Positions 8,118-15,700 of a stretch of DNA of 64,000 nt are shown here, piece by piece. A program made the translations under genes and the position numbers. Under the pieces are notes generated by a model. That model was not told the DNA's origin, did not search any database, and saw only the letters and a list, made by a program, of their open reading frames with translations. Source of the stretch: Candidatus Nitrosotenuis cloacae (GTDB taxonomy: Archaea; Thermoproteota; Nitrososphaeria; Nitrososphaerales; Nitrosopumilaceae); contig NZ_CP011097.1 of the NCBI RefSeq assembly GCF_000955905.1, forward strand, positions 445,957-509,956, written 5' to 3'. Numbering within the stretch: the stretch's first letter is position 1; each line of letters opens with the position of its first letter.

Positions 8118-8913
8118 GACCCCATCAATTAGAGTAATCGAAAAAGTAATCGATGAGACCCCTACCGTTCGCACACTTGTGATTGCCGATCCCAATCTGT
8201 CCGATGTATTGCCGGGACAGTTTGCAATGGTGTGGATTCCAGGCGTTAATGAGCTACCAATGAGTGTAATGGTAACTCAGGAAAAAGGCAAAGCCGCATT
8301 TACAGTACGAAAAAGAGGTGCATCATCGACTGCACTCTATGACCTAAAGGTTGGCAACCAAATTGGCGTGCGCGGACCATACGGGAACACATTTGATATC
8401 AAAAATGGTAAAATCATTCTAGTTGGTGGTGGAACAGGCCTAGTACCATTAATGAGATTGGCAAAATTTGCCAAGCCCACAAACGATGTTACCATATTGA
8501 TGGGTTCCAAATCAAAGGACGAGGTCTTTTTTGAAAACATGGCAAACCAAATCCTATCCGACAAAAAGCATCAAGTCATTGCATGCACAGAAGACGGCTC
8601 GTACGGAGAAAAAGGATTTGTCACAGACGTCTTGGAAAAACTGGTCCAGACTGCAAAATTTGATGCCATCTATACATGTGGGCCTGAGATAATGATGCAC
8701 AAAATAGTCCAGCTTGCAAACTCTAGAGGAATCTTTGTGCAGGCATCACTTGAGCGAATGATGAAGTGCGGAATTGGAATATGTGGTAGTTGTTGCATGG
8801 ATGATGTCTTGGTGTGCCATGATGGTACGATCTTTGATGGCAAGTTTTTGGCAAACTCTGTCGAGTTTGGCCACACCCACAGAGCCAAGTCCGGTGTTTT
8901 GGAAAACTATTAA
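8101..8913 (+). CDS. pyrK: Dihydroorotate dehydrogenase electron-transfer subunit PyrK
   Basis: A 270-residue subunit that carries electrons from the PyrD FMN to NAD+ through FAD and a [2Fe-2S] cluster. The N-terminal beta-barrel has the FAD pattern (MSVMVTQEKGKAAFTVRKRG), the NAD-binding half starts at ILVGGGTGLVPLMRLA, and the C-terminal cluster motif is KCGIGICGSCCMDDVLVC. The start is a TTG at 8101 inside pyrD, so the pair is translationally coupled. It could in principle serve another oxidoreductase, but the overlap with pyrD makes this role nearly certain. Confidence 0.93.
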   Translation: MQSVSKTPSIRVIEKVIDETPTVRTLVIADPNLSDVLPGQFAMVWIPGVNELPMSVMVTQEKGKAAFTVRKRGASSTALYDLKVGNQIGVRGPYGNTFDIKNGKIILVGGGTGLVPLMRLAKFAKPTNDVTILMGSKSKDEVFFENMANQILSDKKHQVIACTEDGSYGEKGFVTDVLEKLVQTAKFDAIYTCGPEIMMHKIVQLANSRGIFVQASLERMMKCGIGICGSCCMDDVLVCHDGTIFDGKFLANSVEFGHTHRAKSGVLENY

Positions 8914-8980
8914 CTCAAAACATAGGCGTAAAAATACCTAAAGGTTTAAAATAAATAAAAAAAGAGACGCCTAAGAGACA

Positions 8981-10711
8981 ATGCCCAAACCAAAGATTGT
9001 ACTGACCGCAGATCGTACTTTAATGTCCAATTATCGAGGAATATCGCTTGCCACATTCTTTGGATGCGCACCAGCACTAGACCCACACCGTGATCACAAC
9101 TCATTTTGGTACAAAATTCTAAAAAACCAAGTTACCCCAAAGGTTCTCTTTGATTTTATTTGTAATCCAATTCCGCACAACAATGGCATTGCATCATACG
9201 CTCCATATGGTCTTCGAAAGGTAGAGGCAGGCCTCTTGCGTGATGGCTTTAAGCGAGAAGACGTCGTAGTTGCACACCCAGACCATGTAGAGAAATTCAT
9301 TGGACCTGAAACCCAAGTTGTTGGAACCTACGAAATGGACCCACTTGGAATGGGCCCTGTCACCATGACATTTACCTATGGAAGAAAGCAAATGTCGTAC
9401 GACGAATATTACAATATTTACCTACACAAAAAAATCATCGAGGCAAAGAAAAAGAATGGCAGCAATGCCAAGGTAATTTCTGGGGCTTCTGGAACATGGC
9501 AGTATAACTATGACCCAGAGAAAATCGAGGAGCTGGGAATCTATGCTATACTGGAAGGCGAGCTTGGAGGAATTGCACCAGAAATAGACGGACACGCTGG
9601 CAGATTTTTCAATTATCTAATTGATGGCGAATTTGATAACATGAATCCGTTTAGGAAAAGAAGTGATTTCAAAGTTGACATTAAAGAATATGAGAGAAGC
9701 GGCAGAAAGATTCATGGAAGATTTGTGAATTTCTGGGACCGACCAGAGATAGATGAAATTCCAGAGATAGTCGAGCCATCAATGCACGGCATGATTGAGG
9801 TAATGCGAGGATGTGGACGTGGCTGCAAGTTTTGCGATGTCACACTAAGATCACTGCGATACTATCCGCCAGAAAAAGTAAAGCGCGAAATCGAGGTCAA
9901 CATCAAAAAGGGCGGCCTGCGAAACGCATGGATTCACAGCGATGATATTTTCGTGTATGGAATGGATCCTCGAACCAACAAGCAGATGGAGCCAAACCGA
10001 GAAGCACTGGAAGAATTGTTCACTGCAGTAATGGATGCAGGCGTAGTTCACACCAACCCAACACACGGAACACTTGCTGGCGCAATTGCAGACGAAAAAC
10101 TAATTCCAAACATTTCAAAAATAATCAAGTCCAGCGCACAAAACCTAATTGGTATTCAATGTGGATTTGAGACCGGCAGCTTGCGATTAATTGGAAAATA
10201 TGCAGATAGAAAACTAGCGCCATTTATGCCAGAGGAATGGCACTGGGTAGTAAAGGAAGGAGTAAAGACACTAAATGAGCACCATTGGGTTCCAGCATTT
10301 ACATTAATCATGGGATTGGACAATGACGAAACCCCAGAAGACTCTTGGGAGACCATCTCGCTAATCAGTGAGCTAGAGCGAGAGCAGCCAGATTCCATGT
10401 TTACTGCAACACCATTGACATTTGTGCCAATTGGGTTGCTGGAGAAATCCGAATTCTTTAACATTGGCAACGAGATGAGTCCTGCACAACTTGGTGTCAT
10501 GTACAAGACATGGCAGCACAACTTCAAGTACGGAATCCAGAAATTCATGACCAAAACCGGCACAAGGCAGACCTCTATGCAAAAACAGTTCTTTAATCTG
10601 CTAGCACGCTCACTTGGAGGCGTTCCGTTATCCGCAATGGAAAAATACGCTCGAAGAAAGGGCAAAGAGCACGAAAAGGTCATCGAAACCATCAAGGCAA
10701 AATACTGGTAA
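8981..10711 (+). CDS. Radical SAM protein, COG1032-like, with possible B12-type N-terminal domain
   Basis: A 576-residue enzyme. The radical SAM cluster motif CGRGCKFCD is at about residues 277-285. About 270 residues precede it, a layout seen in radical SAM proteins with a cobalamin-binding-type N-terminal domain, though the classical DxHxxG base-on motif is absent. The SAM-barrel part includes GIQCGFETGS, a typical SAM-contacting motif, and the C-terminus is basic (ARRKGKEHEKV). It is monocistronic with an A+T-rich promoter region. The substrate is unknown: GDGT ring synthases and methylthiotransferase-like enzymes share this architecture, but nothing here decides between them. Confidence 0.8.
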   Translation: MPKPKIVLTADRTLMSNYRGISLATFFGCAPALDPHRDHNSFWYKILKNQVTPKVLFDFICNPIPHNNGIASYAPYGLRKVEAGLLRDGFKREDVVVAHPDHVEKFIGPETQVVGTYEMDPLGMGPVTMTFTYGRKQMSYDEYYNIYLHKKIIEAKKKNGSNAKVISGASGTWQYNYDPEKIEELGIYAILEGELGGIAPEIDGHAGRFFNYLIDGEFDNMNPFRKRSDFKVDIKEYERSGRKIHGRFVNFWDRPEIDEIPEIVEPSMHGMIEVMRGCGRGCKFCDVTLRSLRYYPPEKVKREIEVNIKKGGLRNAWIHSDDIFVYGMDPRTNKQMEPNREALEELFTAVMDAGVVHTNPTHGTLAGAIADEKLIPNISKIIKSSAQNLIGIQCGFETGSLRLIGKYADRKLAPFMPEEWHWVVKEGVKTLNEHHWVPAFTLIMGLDNDETPEDSWETISLISELEREQPDSMFTATPLTFVPIGLLEKSEFFNIGNEMSPAQLGVMYKTWQHNFKYGIQKFMTKTGTRQTSMQKQFFNLLARSLGGVPLSAMEKYARRKGKEHEKVIETIKAKYW

Positions 10712-10712
10712 A

Positions 10713-10720
10713 ATTATAAA
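10713..10720 (+). promoter_or_regulatory. TATA box of rps30e
   Basis: An ATTATAAA element immediately after the radical SAM gene is centred about 29 bases before the S30e ATG at 10746. Confidence 0.5.
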
Positions 10721-10745
10721 GCCGCTCCCTTAGACACAATACACA

Positions 10746-10928
10746 ATGGCAACTCACGGCTCCATTACAAAGGCAGGAAAGGTCAAAGGCCAAACACCCA
10801 AAGTTGAGGGACGAAAAAGAATAGGAACTATCTCTATTTTGCGAAACAAGAGCAACTTTAGGAAGCGATTCGCTTTACACCGCACTCCTGGTCAAAACAA
10901 ACCTGGCCAAAGAAAACGAAAACGCTAG
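10746..10928 (+). CDS. rps30e: Ribosomal protein S30e (eS30)
   Basis: A 60-residue, strongly basic small-subunit protein shared by archaea and eukaryotes. The N-terminal HGSITKAGKVKGQTPKVE is the family signature, and the C-terminus RTPGQNKPGQRKRKR is the usual rRNA-binding basic tail. Length matches archaeal eS30; eukaryotic versions carry a ubiquitin-like fusion that is absent here. It has its own TATA box and is followed by a long non-coding stretch. Confidence 0.95.
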   Translation: MATHGSITKAGKVKGQTPKVEGRKRIGTISILRNKSNFRKRFALHRTPGQNKPGQRKRKR

Positions 10929-10971
10929 GAAAACTCTCTTTTTACTAATCTGATTTGTGCGCAATCCTAAA

Positions 10972-11095
10972 TTACTCTGGGGATGTAATCATATCCAGAC
11001 AGAATTGGCAAGCAGACCGTTTTGGCGGTTAATGTGGGCATGACTTGGGACGTGCAAATCCCCGAGTCTGCTCATTTCCATTATGGGAAATTATA
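10972..11095 (+). ncRNA. Candidate structured RNA between S30e and a zinc-ribbon gene
   Basis: The 244-base gap 10929-11172 has no convincing gene but shows dense base pairing. A hairpin pairs 10976-10984 with 10993-10999 (two-base bulge). A three-way junction follows: outer helix AGCA/TGCT (11011-11014 with 11069-11072) enclosing two directly abutting hairpins, GACCG/CGGTT (11015-11019 with 11026-11030) and GACTTGGG/CCCGAGTC (11042-11049 with 11061-11068). A third hairpin pairs 11074-11079 with 11086-11091. It is not a tRNA, and I see no C/D boxes. It could also be a 3' element of the S30e message. Strand is assumed. Confidence 0.4.
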
Positions 11096-11172
11096 TTGTA
11101 TGATTTTACCAAATCCGTTGCGCAAATGCACAACATGTTTTTAATTAATTATATGAAGTTCATAATGTATAC

Positions 11173-11331
11173 ATGAAATCCTGCAAGACCTGTGGAAAGG
11201 ACTTTGAGGGCAGTGCACGCGAGTACTGCTCATGGCAGTGCGAGGAAAACCACCTGCATTCGCTAAAAAAGAAAATGAATGATGCAATAAAGCACGACAA
11301 AGGCCACACGCAAAAGCTCAGCAGAGAGTAG
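11173..11331 (+). CDS. 52-residue zinc-ribbon protein
   Basis: A short gene starting ATGAAATCC at 11173. The protein begins MKSCKTCGKDFEGSAREYC and has a CxxC pair at residues 4 and 7 and a second pair (C19, C23), enough for one zinc knuckle. The rest is a charged, probably helical tail. Similar short zinc-binding proteins are frequent in thaumarchaeal genomes and are mostly uncharacterised. A TATA-like ATTATATG sits about 30 bases upstream. Function is unknown; nucleic-acid or protein binding is a guess. Confidence 0.65.
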   Translation: MKSCKTCGKDFEGSAREYCSWQCEENHLHSLKKKMNDAIKHDKGHTQKLSRE

Positions 11332-11365
11332 AAGACTTTTTATCTGAATTTTGGCAAGTTATGCC

Positions 11366-11560
11366 ATGAATGGCAAGCTCAAACTTGTGGCGCTGCTTTT
11401 GATCCTACCTTTACTGACAATAGCAGTTACCAGTGTGCAAGATGCCGATGCCGACAAGGGGGAAAAATCCTGCTCAAAAAAAGACAAAACAATGAAGGGC
11501 TCATCATATAACAAGAGCTCCAAAATGTCAATTAAATCCAGCAAAAGTCTGGAATTCTAA
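11366..11560 (+). CDS. Small exported Lys/Ser-rich protein
   Basis: From the ATG at 11366 this is a 64-residue protein. It has a clear signal peptide (KLKLVALLLILPLLTIAVTS), then a short hydrophilic tail of Lys, Ser, Asp and Tyr with a single Cys. An upstream TTG at 11351 keeps the frame open but adds nothing recognisable. The mature part would be only about 40 residues and probably unstructured. No family recognised. It has no close neighbour on its strand. Confidence 0.55.
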   Translation: MNGKLKLVALLLILPLLTIAVTSVQDADADKGEKSCSKKDKTMKGSSYNKSSKMSIKSSKSLEF

Positions 11561-11630
11561 AAATAATTTTCTAATTCAGTCGGCATAATCAGACCTGTAT
11601 TGAGATATTGTGCTGCTTTAGACTCATACT

Positions 11631-12008
11631 ATGAAAGGACTTGAGCTTGGACTGCTTGCAGTAGGCGGAATGCTGGGTACATTTCTTCGATACAAAATAA
11701 CTGAATCGCCATTGCTGTTTGGAGCACTACAAGTAAATGTCTTGATCGTAAATGTGATTGGCAGCTTTATCTTGGGCTTGTTTTTTGTTCTATCCACACA
11801 ATGGAGTCTTGATACGAAATATGTCTTGTTTGTGGCAGTTGGTTTTTGTGGTTCTCTGACTACAATGTCTGCATTTGCCATGGAATCATCCACACTACTT
11901 GAGAACAAGCAGTTTGGGCTAATGGCATTGAATGTTTTAGCAAATGTCGGACTATCAATAGGTGCAATATTTGCAGGAAAATCGCTGATGAGTCTAGCAG
12001 CTAACTAG
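11631..12008 (+). CDS. crcB: Fluoride channel CrcB/Fluc
   Basis: A 125-residue, four-helix membrane protein that exports fluoride. Family motifs are in place: GGMLGTFLRYKI in helix 1, NVIGSFILGL in helix 2 with the key Asn, and GFCGSLTTMSAFAME in helix 3 with the Phe/Thr track and Na+-site region. Fluc channels work as antiparallel dimers. Only one copy is visible, so it would have to be a dual-topology homodimer unless a partner lies elsewhere. I looked for a fluoride riboswitch upstream and found none. Confidence 0.92.
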   Translation: MKGLELGLLAVGGMLGTFLRYKITESPLLFGALQVNVLIVNVIGSFILGLFFVLSTQWSLDTKYVLFVAVGFCGSLTTMSAFAMESSTLLENKQFGLMALNVLANVGLSIGAIFAGKSLMSLAAN

Positions 12009-12043
12009 CTCAAAATTATTTATGATCAAACTCAGTACTGATA

Positions 12044-12205
12044 ATGTTGAACAAAAAGTGCATTAAATGCGAACAGAATTTTGAGTGCCAGGAAAACGAG
12101 TCTTGTTGGTGCTTTAAGGAAGAGAGAATTAGCCCAGAATATTCAGATTGTGTCTGCAAGAGTTGTCTTTTGGTGCAATATCGTAAGAAATTGATGGGAA
12201 TTTGA
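12044..12205 (+). CDS. 53-residue Cys-rich CWC-type protein
   Basis: An ATG at 12044 opens a 53-residue protein beginning MLNKKCIKCEQNFECQ, with Cys at 6, 9, 15, 21, 23, 36, 38 and 41. The CWC triplet (residues 21-23) and the spacing fit the small Cys-rich CWC family, presumably a zinc-binding fold of unknown role. It follows crcB by 35 bases on the same strand and could be cotranscribed. It is too short for normal ORF cut-offs and easily missed. Confidence 0.7.
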   Translation: MLNKKCIKCEQNFECQENESCWCFKEERISPEYSDCVCKSCLLVQYRKKLMGI

Positions 12206-12362
12206 GTGTAGTTAAAAGGCATACCCTAACAGAAAAACGGGAATCAAATAGAAGAAAGAGCAAATGGATCACAATGATTCAAAATTCAAGTTTAGGTTAA
12301 TACTTCGATCAAGGAAGGACATTTTTAGTTGGTATTGCACTGACAATTAGAGTGAATCATAC

Positions 12363-12917
12363 ATGCTAGAAGAATTTCTTAAACAATTTCCATATTTACA
12401 GACTTTAGCGAGTTATGGTATCTTTGATATTGCAGGTGTTGCAATAGGTGCTTTCATTGCATATTGGTTCGTAAAATCTGACAGACAAAGACGAAAACGT
12501 GAAGAAGAATACTATGAGATGCAGACAAAATCCAACACACATGAAATTCTAAAACATTTTGTCGAAATTGATAGAATATCCAAAAATGATCTATCTGACG
12601 AAGAAGAAGATGTATCGGTTGATATAGATCCGGCAGAAGTTTTAACAGGCTTAAATCAATACTATAAGAGAAATAATAGAAAAATGGAGATGTTGCTGGA
12701 GAATACAAAAACATCTTTGGCTAGATGGGGTGCTCTTAATTCAAACGATCGTACAAAATATAATAAAATAATAACTGATTTTGAATGGTTAACTAAAGAA
12801 TATTTCTCAATATACAAACCATTAGAAATTCAAACCCGTATGTGGGATACTCAAAGAAAAGATGTAACTAAAAAAAGATATGAAATTGATACTGAGCTAG
12901 ATGTGTTAATTAAATAA
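12363..12917 (+). CDS. Membrane-anchored protein with long helical cytoplasmic part, unknown
   Basis: A 184-residue protein with one transmembrane helix near 22-38 (IAGVAIGAFIAYWFVK), followed by a very basic stretch (SDRQRRKREEEYY) that would place the rest in the cytoplasm. That part is charged and alpha-helical. No domain recognised. Codon choice and base composition are more A+T-rich than in flanking housekeeping genes, suggesting a transferred or fast-evolving patch. It ends exactly one base before the convergent gene at 12918. Confidence 0.6.
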   Translation: MLEEFLKQFPYLQTLASYGIFDIAGVAIGAFIAYWFVKSDRQRRKREEEYYEMQTKSNTHEILKHFVEIDRISKNDLSDEEEDVSVDIDPAEVLTGLNQYYKRNNRKMEMLLENTKTSLARWGALNSNDRTKYNKIITDFEWLTKEYFSIYKPLEIQTRMWDTQRKDVTKKRYEIDTELDVLIK

Positions 12918-13670
12918 TTAGTATACTACACCCTTACAGGTTTCTAACACAAAACGTTTCCATTGTGCAATCTCTATGTCTATTGACGCAGTAAATGTTG
13001 CATGTTTTGTTATGTCAAAAGTAATTGGTTCACTAATCTCTTCATCTACAATACCATTCAGCTTGAATATTCCAGCTACAAAATCCCAAGAGGTTACATG
13101 TTTTTTTGCTCGTGTAAAATGAGGATTCTTAGATGCACAGTTTCCCTCATGCATTTTCATTACATCTCTTTCCATTTTACCAAAATCACTTAACCTATCA
13201 AAATCAAGACGAGGTTTTTTAATATAATTCCGCACATTTTCTCTTTGAATTTTTTCAAATAATTTGTCCATTTTTGCTGTTGAAATGAAAATACTTTCGA
13301 ATTTACTATCCTCATCATCAATTAGGAAATCTTCTAGGGTATTTTCAACACTGATTCTGAAATCTTTGGAGCCACATAAAACGAGTATTTGATTGTGGGG
13401 ATTTATCATAAAATGATATACTGGGTTTAACATGATGTAACTCTCATCACCTAGTGGTTGTTTAACCTGAACCTCATGTTTAATTTCACCACCAATAATT
13501 CCATCTCTTTCATAGATTTTTGATATTTTTGTGGTAACGGATAACATCACACCGATATCAGATTTATCTTTAATCTGTCTAGTAATGGTCTTGCCAGTGC
13601 CTACCTTTGTACGTAATTCTGCCATGGTTGGACATAGTTTGTATTTGTAAATCTGAATGGACTTGACCAA
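12918..13670 (-). CDS. Unknown 250-residue protein in an A+T-rich patch
   Basis: A 250-residue, mixed alpha/beta protein with no signal peptide or membrane segment and no family I recognise. The stretch KVGTGKTITR looks like a P-loop but lacks the flanking hydrophobic strand and comes too early to trust. A later Met at residue 16 (MAELRTKVG) could be the true start. It is convergent with the gene at 12363, with no bases between stops. Base composition suggests an accessory gene. Confidence 0.55.
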   Translation of the reverse strand: MVKSIQIYKYKLCPTMAELRTKVGTGKTITRQIKDKSDIGVMLSVTTKISKIYERDGIIGGEIKHEVQVKQPLGDESYIMLNPVYHFMINPHNQILVLCGSKDFRISVENTLEDFLIDDEDSKFESIFISTAKMDKLFEKIQRENVRNYIKKPRLDFDRLSDFGKMERDVMKMHEGNCASKNPHFTRAKKHVTSWDFVAGIFKLNGIVDEEISEPITFDITKHATFTASIDIEIAQWKRFVLETCKGVVY

Positions 13671-13724
13671 TAATTTTAGGATCCTAATGTATTATTTAAA
13701 ACCCGTCTGCCAAATGTGATTAGG

Positions 13725-13988
13725 TTAGTTTGGTATAGCTGATATTGTCTTTTTGTCCGATTCTCTTAGGTTCTTACTAATCGTTTTAACTAGACATTCT
13801 GGACATAGTAAAACACCAGTTTGAGTGGTTAACTCCCACATTTTTTCCAGATATTCGGGAATTTTGATTCGTATTGCTGGCAACCACGCACATTCATAAA
13901 ATAAAACACAGCAAAGTGGTATGTTTTCTTCAAATCCTGTAAAAAACTCCATATGTTCATCGATCTTGGCTGGCAAGATCCTTTGCAA
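13725..13988 (-). CDS. Small Cys-containing protein, unknown
   Basis: An 87-residue protein. The core IPLCCVLFYECAWLPAIR followed by GVLLCPECLVK has a CC pair, a later Cys and a terminal CPEC, suggesting a metal-binding fold. The overlapping frame at 13829-14056 on the same strand has poorer composition, and I treat it as a shadow. It is divergent from the small gene at 14055. Function unknown. Confidence 0.5.
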   Translation of the reverse strand: MQRILPAKIDEHMEFFTGFEENIPLCCVLFYECAWLPAIRIKIPEYLEKMWELTTQTGVLLCPECLVKTISKNLRESDKKTISAIPN

Positions 13989-14054
13989 GGATCAATCCTA
14001 CGATCTAAATGTTTCGCAAAAATGTTTTTACCTTTGAGATAACATTCACAATTC

Positions 14055-14243
14055 ATGAACAGTCTTGATCATGCTAAGTGTCCAAGATGCCCCAATGTAG
14101 CACGCAATGCCAAAGACGTAGAGAAGCTATTTGGATATAGATTGTATCAAGGTCGTACGTACGTTCAGTCAAACTGTAAGCAGTGCAGAAATAGACTTCA
14201 AAAAATAAGGCGTAGGCTAGGATTGGAAGTCCGTCGTAAATAA
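14055..14243 (+). CDS. Basic zinc-finger-like protein, 62 residues
   Basis: A 62-residue protein beginning MNSLDHAKCPRCPNVARN, with CPRC near residue 9 and a second pair, NCKQCR, near 41, spaced for one zinc site. The C-terminus is strongly basic (RLQKIRRRLGLEVRRK), which suggests nucleic-acid binding. It resembles the small basic protein at 63499 in its tail composition and HNH-like finger proteins in its spacing, but lacks the HNH residues. It closes the A+T-rich patch ahead of radA. Confidence 0.55.
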   Translation: MNSLDHAKCPRCPNVARNAKDVEKLFGYRLYQGRTYVQSNCKQCRNRLQKIRRRLGLEVRRK

Positions 14244-14328
14244 TCTCACAAAGAAAAATGAGCCGATTTTTACAGAATAAAAATTTGAGATCTGAGCCAT
14301 CAATTTGATAATTCCATAAACCGACAAC

Positions 14329-14361
14329 TATAATAAGGTATTATACCGTAAAGTACGGTAT
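14329..14361 (+). promoter_or_regulatory. radA promoter: TATA box and palindrome ending at the start codon
   Basis: TATAATAA (14329-14336) lies about 28 bases before the radA ATG, so the message should be leaderless. Between them is a perfect inverted repeat, ATACCGTA-AAG-TACGGTAT (14343-14361), whose right arm includes the A and T of the start codon. It sits where a repressor would block initiation. The binding protein is unknown. Confidence 0.6.
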
Positions 14362-15358
14362 GGTAGATGAATTAAGACTTGACAGTCTTGATGGCGTAGG
14401 CCCAGTTACTACAAAAAAGCTAACTGACGCAGGCGTACACAACATTATGGACCTAGTTGTCAGAGGTCCAGTAGATATCGCTGAAGTAACTGGCATGGAC
14501 AAGGAGACAGCAGAAAAAATCGTAACCAAAGCACGTCATACCCTAATGGAACAGGGCTTGATAGGCAAGGATTTTGTCACTGCAACTGAAATCTACAAAA
14601 GAAGACAGGATATTGGCAAAATTACAACTGCAACCCAATGCCTAGACCAATTACTAGATGGCGGAGTTGAAACACAAGCACTAACCGAGGTTTATGGTGA
14701 GTTTGGCTCTGGCAAGACCCAGTTCTGTCACACACTATGTGTCACAGTACAAAAGCCAAAGGAAGAAGGAGGCCTTGGAGGCGGCGTACTATACGTTGAC
14801 TCTGAAAATACCTTCAGACCAGAAAGAATCGTATCTATTGCAAAGGCAAAGGGATTGGATCCAGAAAAAGTACTGGACAACATCATCGTAGCCCGCGCAT
14901 ACAATTCAGCACACCAAACACTCATCCTAGAAGAGGCAGGCTCTATCATAGAGAAGCACGGAATCAAACTATTGATTGCAGACTCTGCAGTCGGATTGTT
15001 TAGATCCGAATATCTGGGAAGAGGTACACTATCTGAGCGACAGCAAAGATTAAACCGATTCATGCATCTTTTGGTTAGAACAGCGGAAACATACAACTGT
15101 GCAGCAATTGCTACAAACCAAGTCATGGCATCACCTGATGTCTTCTTTGGTGATCCGACAAAACCAATTGGCGGAAACGTAGTTGCTCACACCAGCACAT
15201 ACCGAATCTACTTTAAAAAATCTGGCAAAAAGAGAATAGCCCGAATGGTAGACAGTCCTCATCATCCAGAGGAAGAGGTAATCTTTACGGTTACTGAAGG
15301 CGGAGTCGCCGATCCTGAGGATGAGACCAAAAAGAAGAAAAAAGCAGAAGAGGAATAA
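14360..15358 (+). CDS. radA: DNA repair and recombination protein RadA
   Basis: A 332-residue archaeal Rad51/RecA homologue that forms filaments on ssDNA and catalyses strand exchange. The N-terminal helix-hairpin-helix domain (about 5-60, SLDGVGPVTTKKLTDAGV) is followed by the linker with KRRQDIG, Walker A GEFGSGKTQ near 112-120, Walker B LLIADS near 210, and the L2-type NQV region. Length is normal. The last 15 residues are Lys/Glu-rich. Promoter architecture (see 14329) suggests regulation right at the start codon. Confidence 0.96.
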   Translation: MVDELRLDSLDGVGPVTTKKLTDAGVHNIMDLVVRGPVDIAEVTGMDKETAEKIVTKARHTLMEQGLIGKDFVTATEIYKRRQDIGKITTATQCLDQLLDGGVETQALTEVYGEFGSGKTQFCHTLCVTVQKPKEEGGLGGGVLYVDSENTFRPERIVSIAKAKGLDPEKVLDNIIVARAYNSAHQTLILEEAGSIIEKHGIKLLIADSAVGLFRSEYLGRGTLSERQQRLNRFMHLLVRTAETYNCAAIATNQVMASPDVFFGDPTKPIGGNVVAHTSTYRIYFKKSGKKRIARMVDSPHHPEEEVIFTVTEGGVADPEDETKKKKKAEEE

Positions 15359-15363
15359 GGTCT

Positions 15364-15376
15364 AAGTTTAAAATAA
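15364..15376 (+). promoter_or_regulatory. TATA box of the L21e-Rpo4 operon
   Basis: AAGTTTAAAATAA is centred about 28 bases before the ATG of rpl21e at 15398, giving this operon its own promoter after radA. Confidence 0.5.
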
Positions 15377-15397
15377 GGGCAAAAAACCCTTTTCTTT

Positions 15398-15700
15398 ATG
15401 ACTACAAAGAAGCCATCTGGACACTCTCATGGTTTTAGACACAAGTCCAGATCGTCACTAACCAAGGAAAAACCACGGGGAGTGGCGTTTTTGATGAGAG
15501 AATACAAAACAGGTGAGCAGGCTCTGGTAATCATCGATCCAAGACAGCACAAGTCGTTGCCACACAGACGATATCACGGAAAGGTGGGTACCATCACAGC
15601 AGTGGGCAGACGTGCAGTAACAATGGATGTCAAGCTAGGTAACAAGACGAAAACCTTAATCACTAGATTGGACCATATCAAACCGTTCGGTGTGAAATAA
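15398..15700 (+). CDS. rpl21e: Ribosomal protein L21e (eL21)
   Basis: A 100-residue large-subunit protein of the archaeal/eukaryotic type. It has the SH3-like core with KVGTITAVGRRAVTMDVKLG and the family's PHRRYHGKVG, plus a basic N-terminus (SHGFRHKSRSSLTKEK). Length is typical. It heads a conserved archaeal run L21e, Rpo4, DUF655, KsgA, methyltransferase; its stop overlaps the ATG of rpo4 by one base. Confidence 0.95.
   Translation: MTTKKPSGHSHGFRHKSRSSLTKEKPRGVAFLMREYKTGEQALVIIDPRQHKSLPHRRYHGKVGTITAVGRRAVTMDVKLGNKTKTLITRLDHIKPFGVK

Noticed and set aside
11011-11072. tRNA-like sequence in the S30e downstream region
   Set aside because: A T-loop-like TGCAAAT is present but there is no acceptor stem pairing, D-arm or anticodon arm in the right places.
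11561-11630. Fluoride riboswitch before crcB
   Set aside because: The conserved fluoride-aptamer core sequences and pseudoknot were not found.
12263-12349. 28-codon frame before the membrane-anchored protein gene
   Set aside because: It is too short, with no motif or start context to support it.
12918-13670. P-loop in the unknown protein (VGTGKT)
   Set aside because: It lacks the full GxxxxGK[ST] spacing and a preceding hydrophobic strand, so it is chance similarity.
13829-14056. 75-codon minus-strand frame overlapping the Cys-containing protein
   Set aside because: It overlaps the better candidate at 13725-13988 and has irregular composition; only one of the two can be a normal gene.
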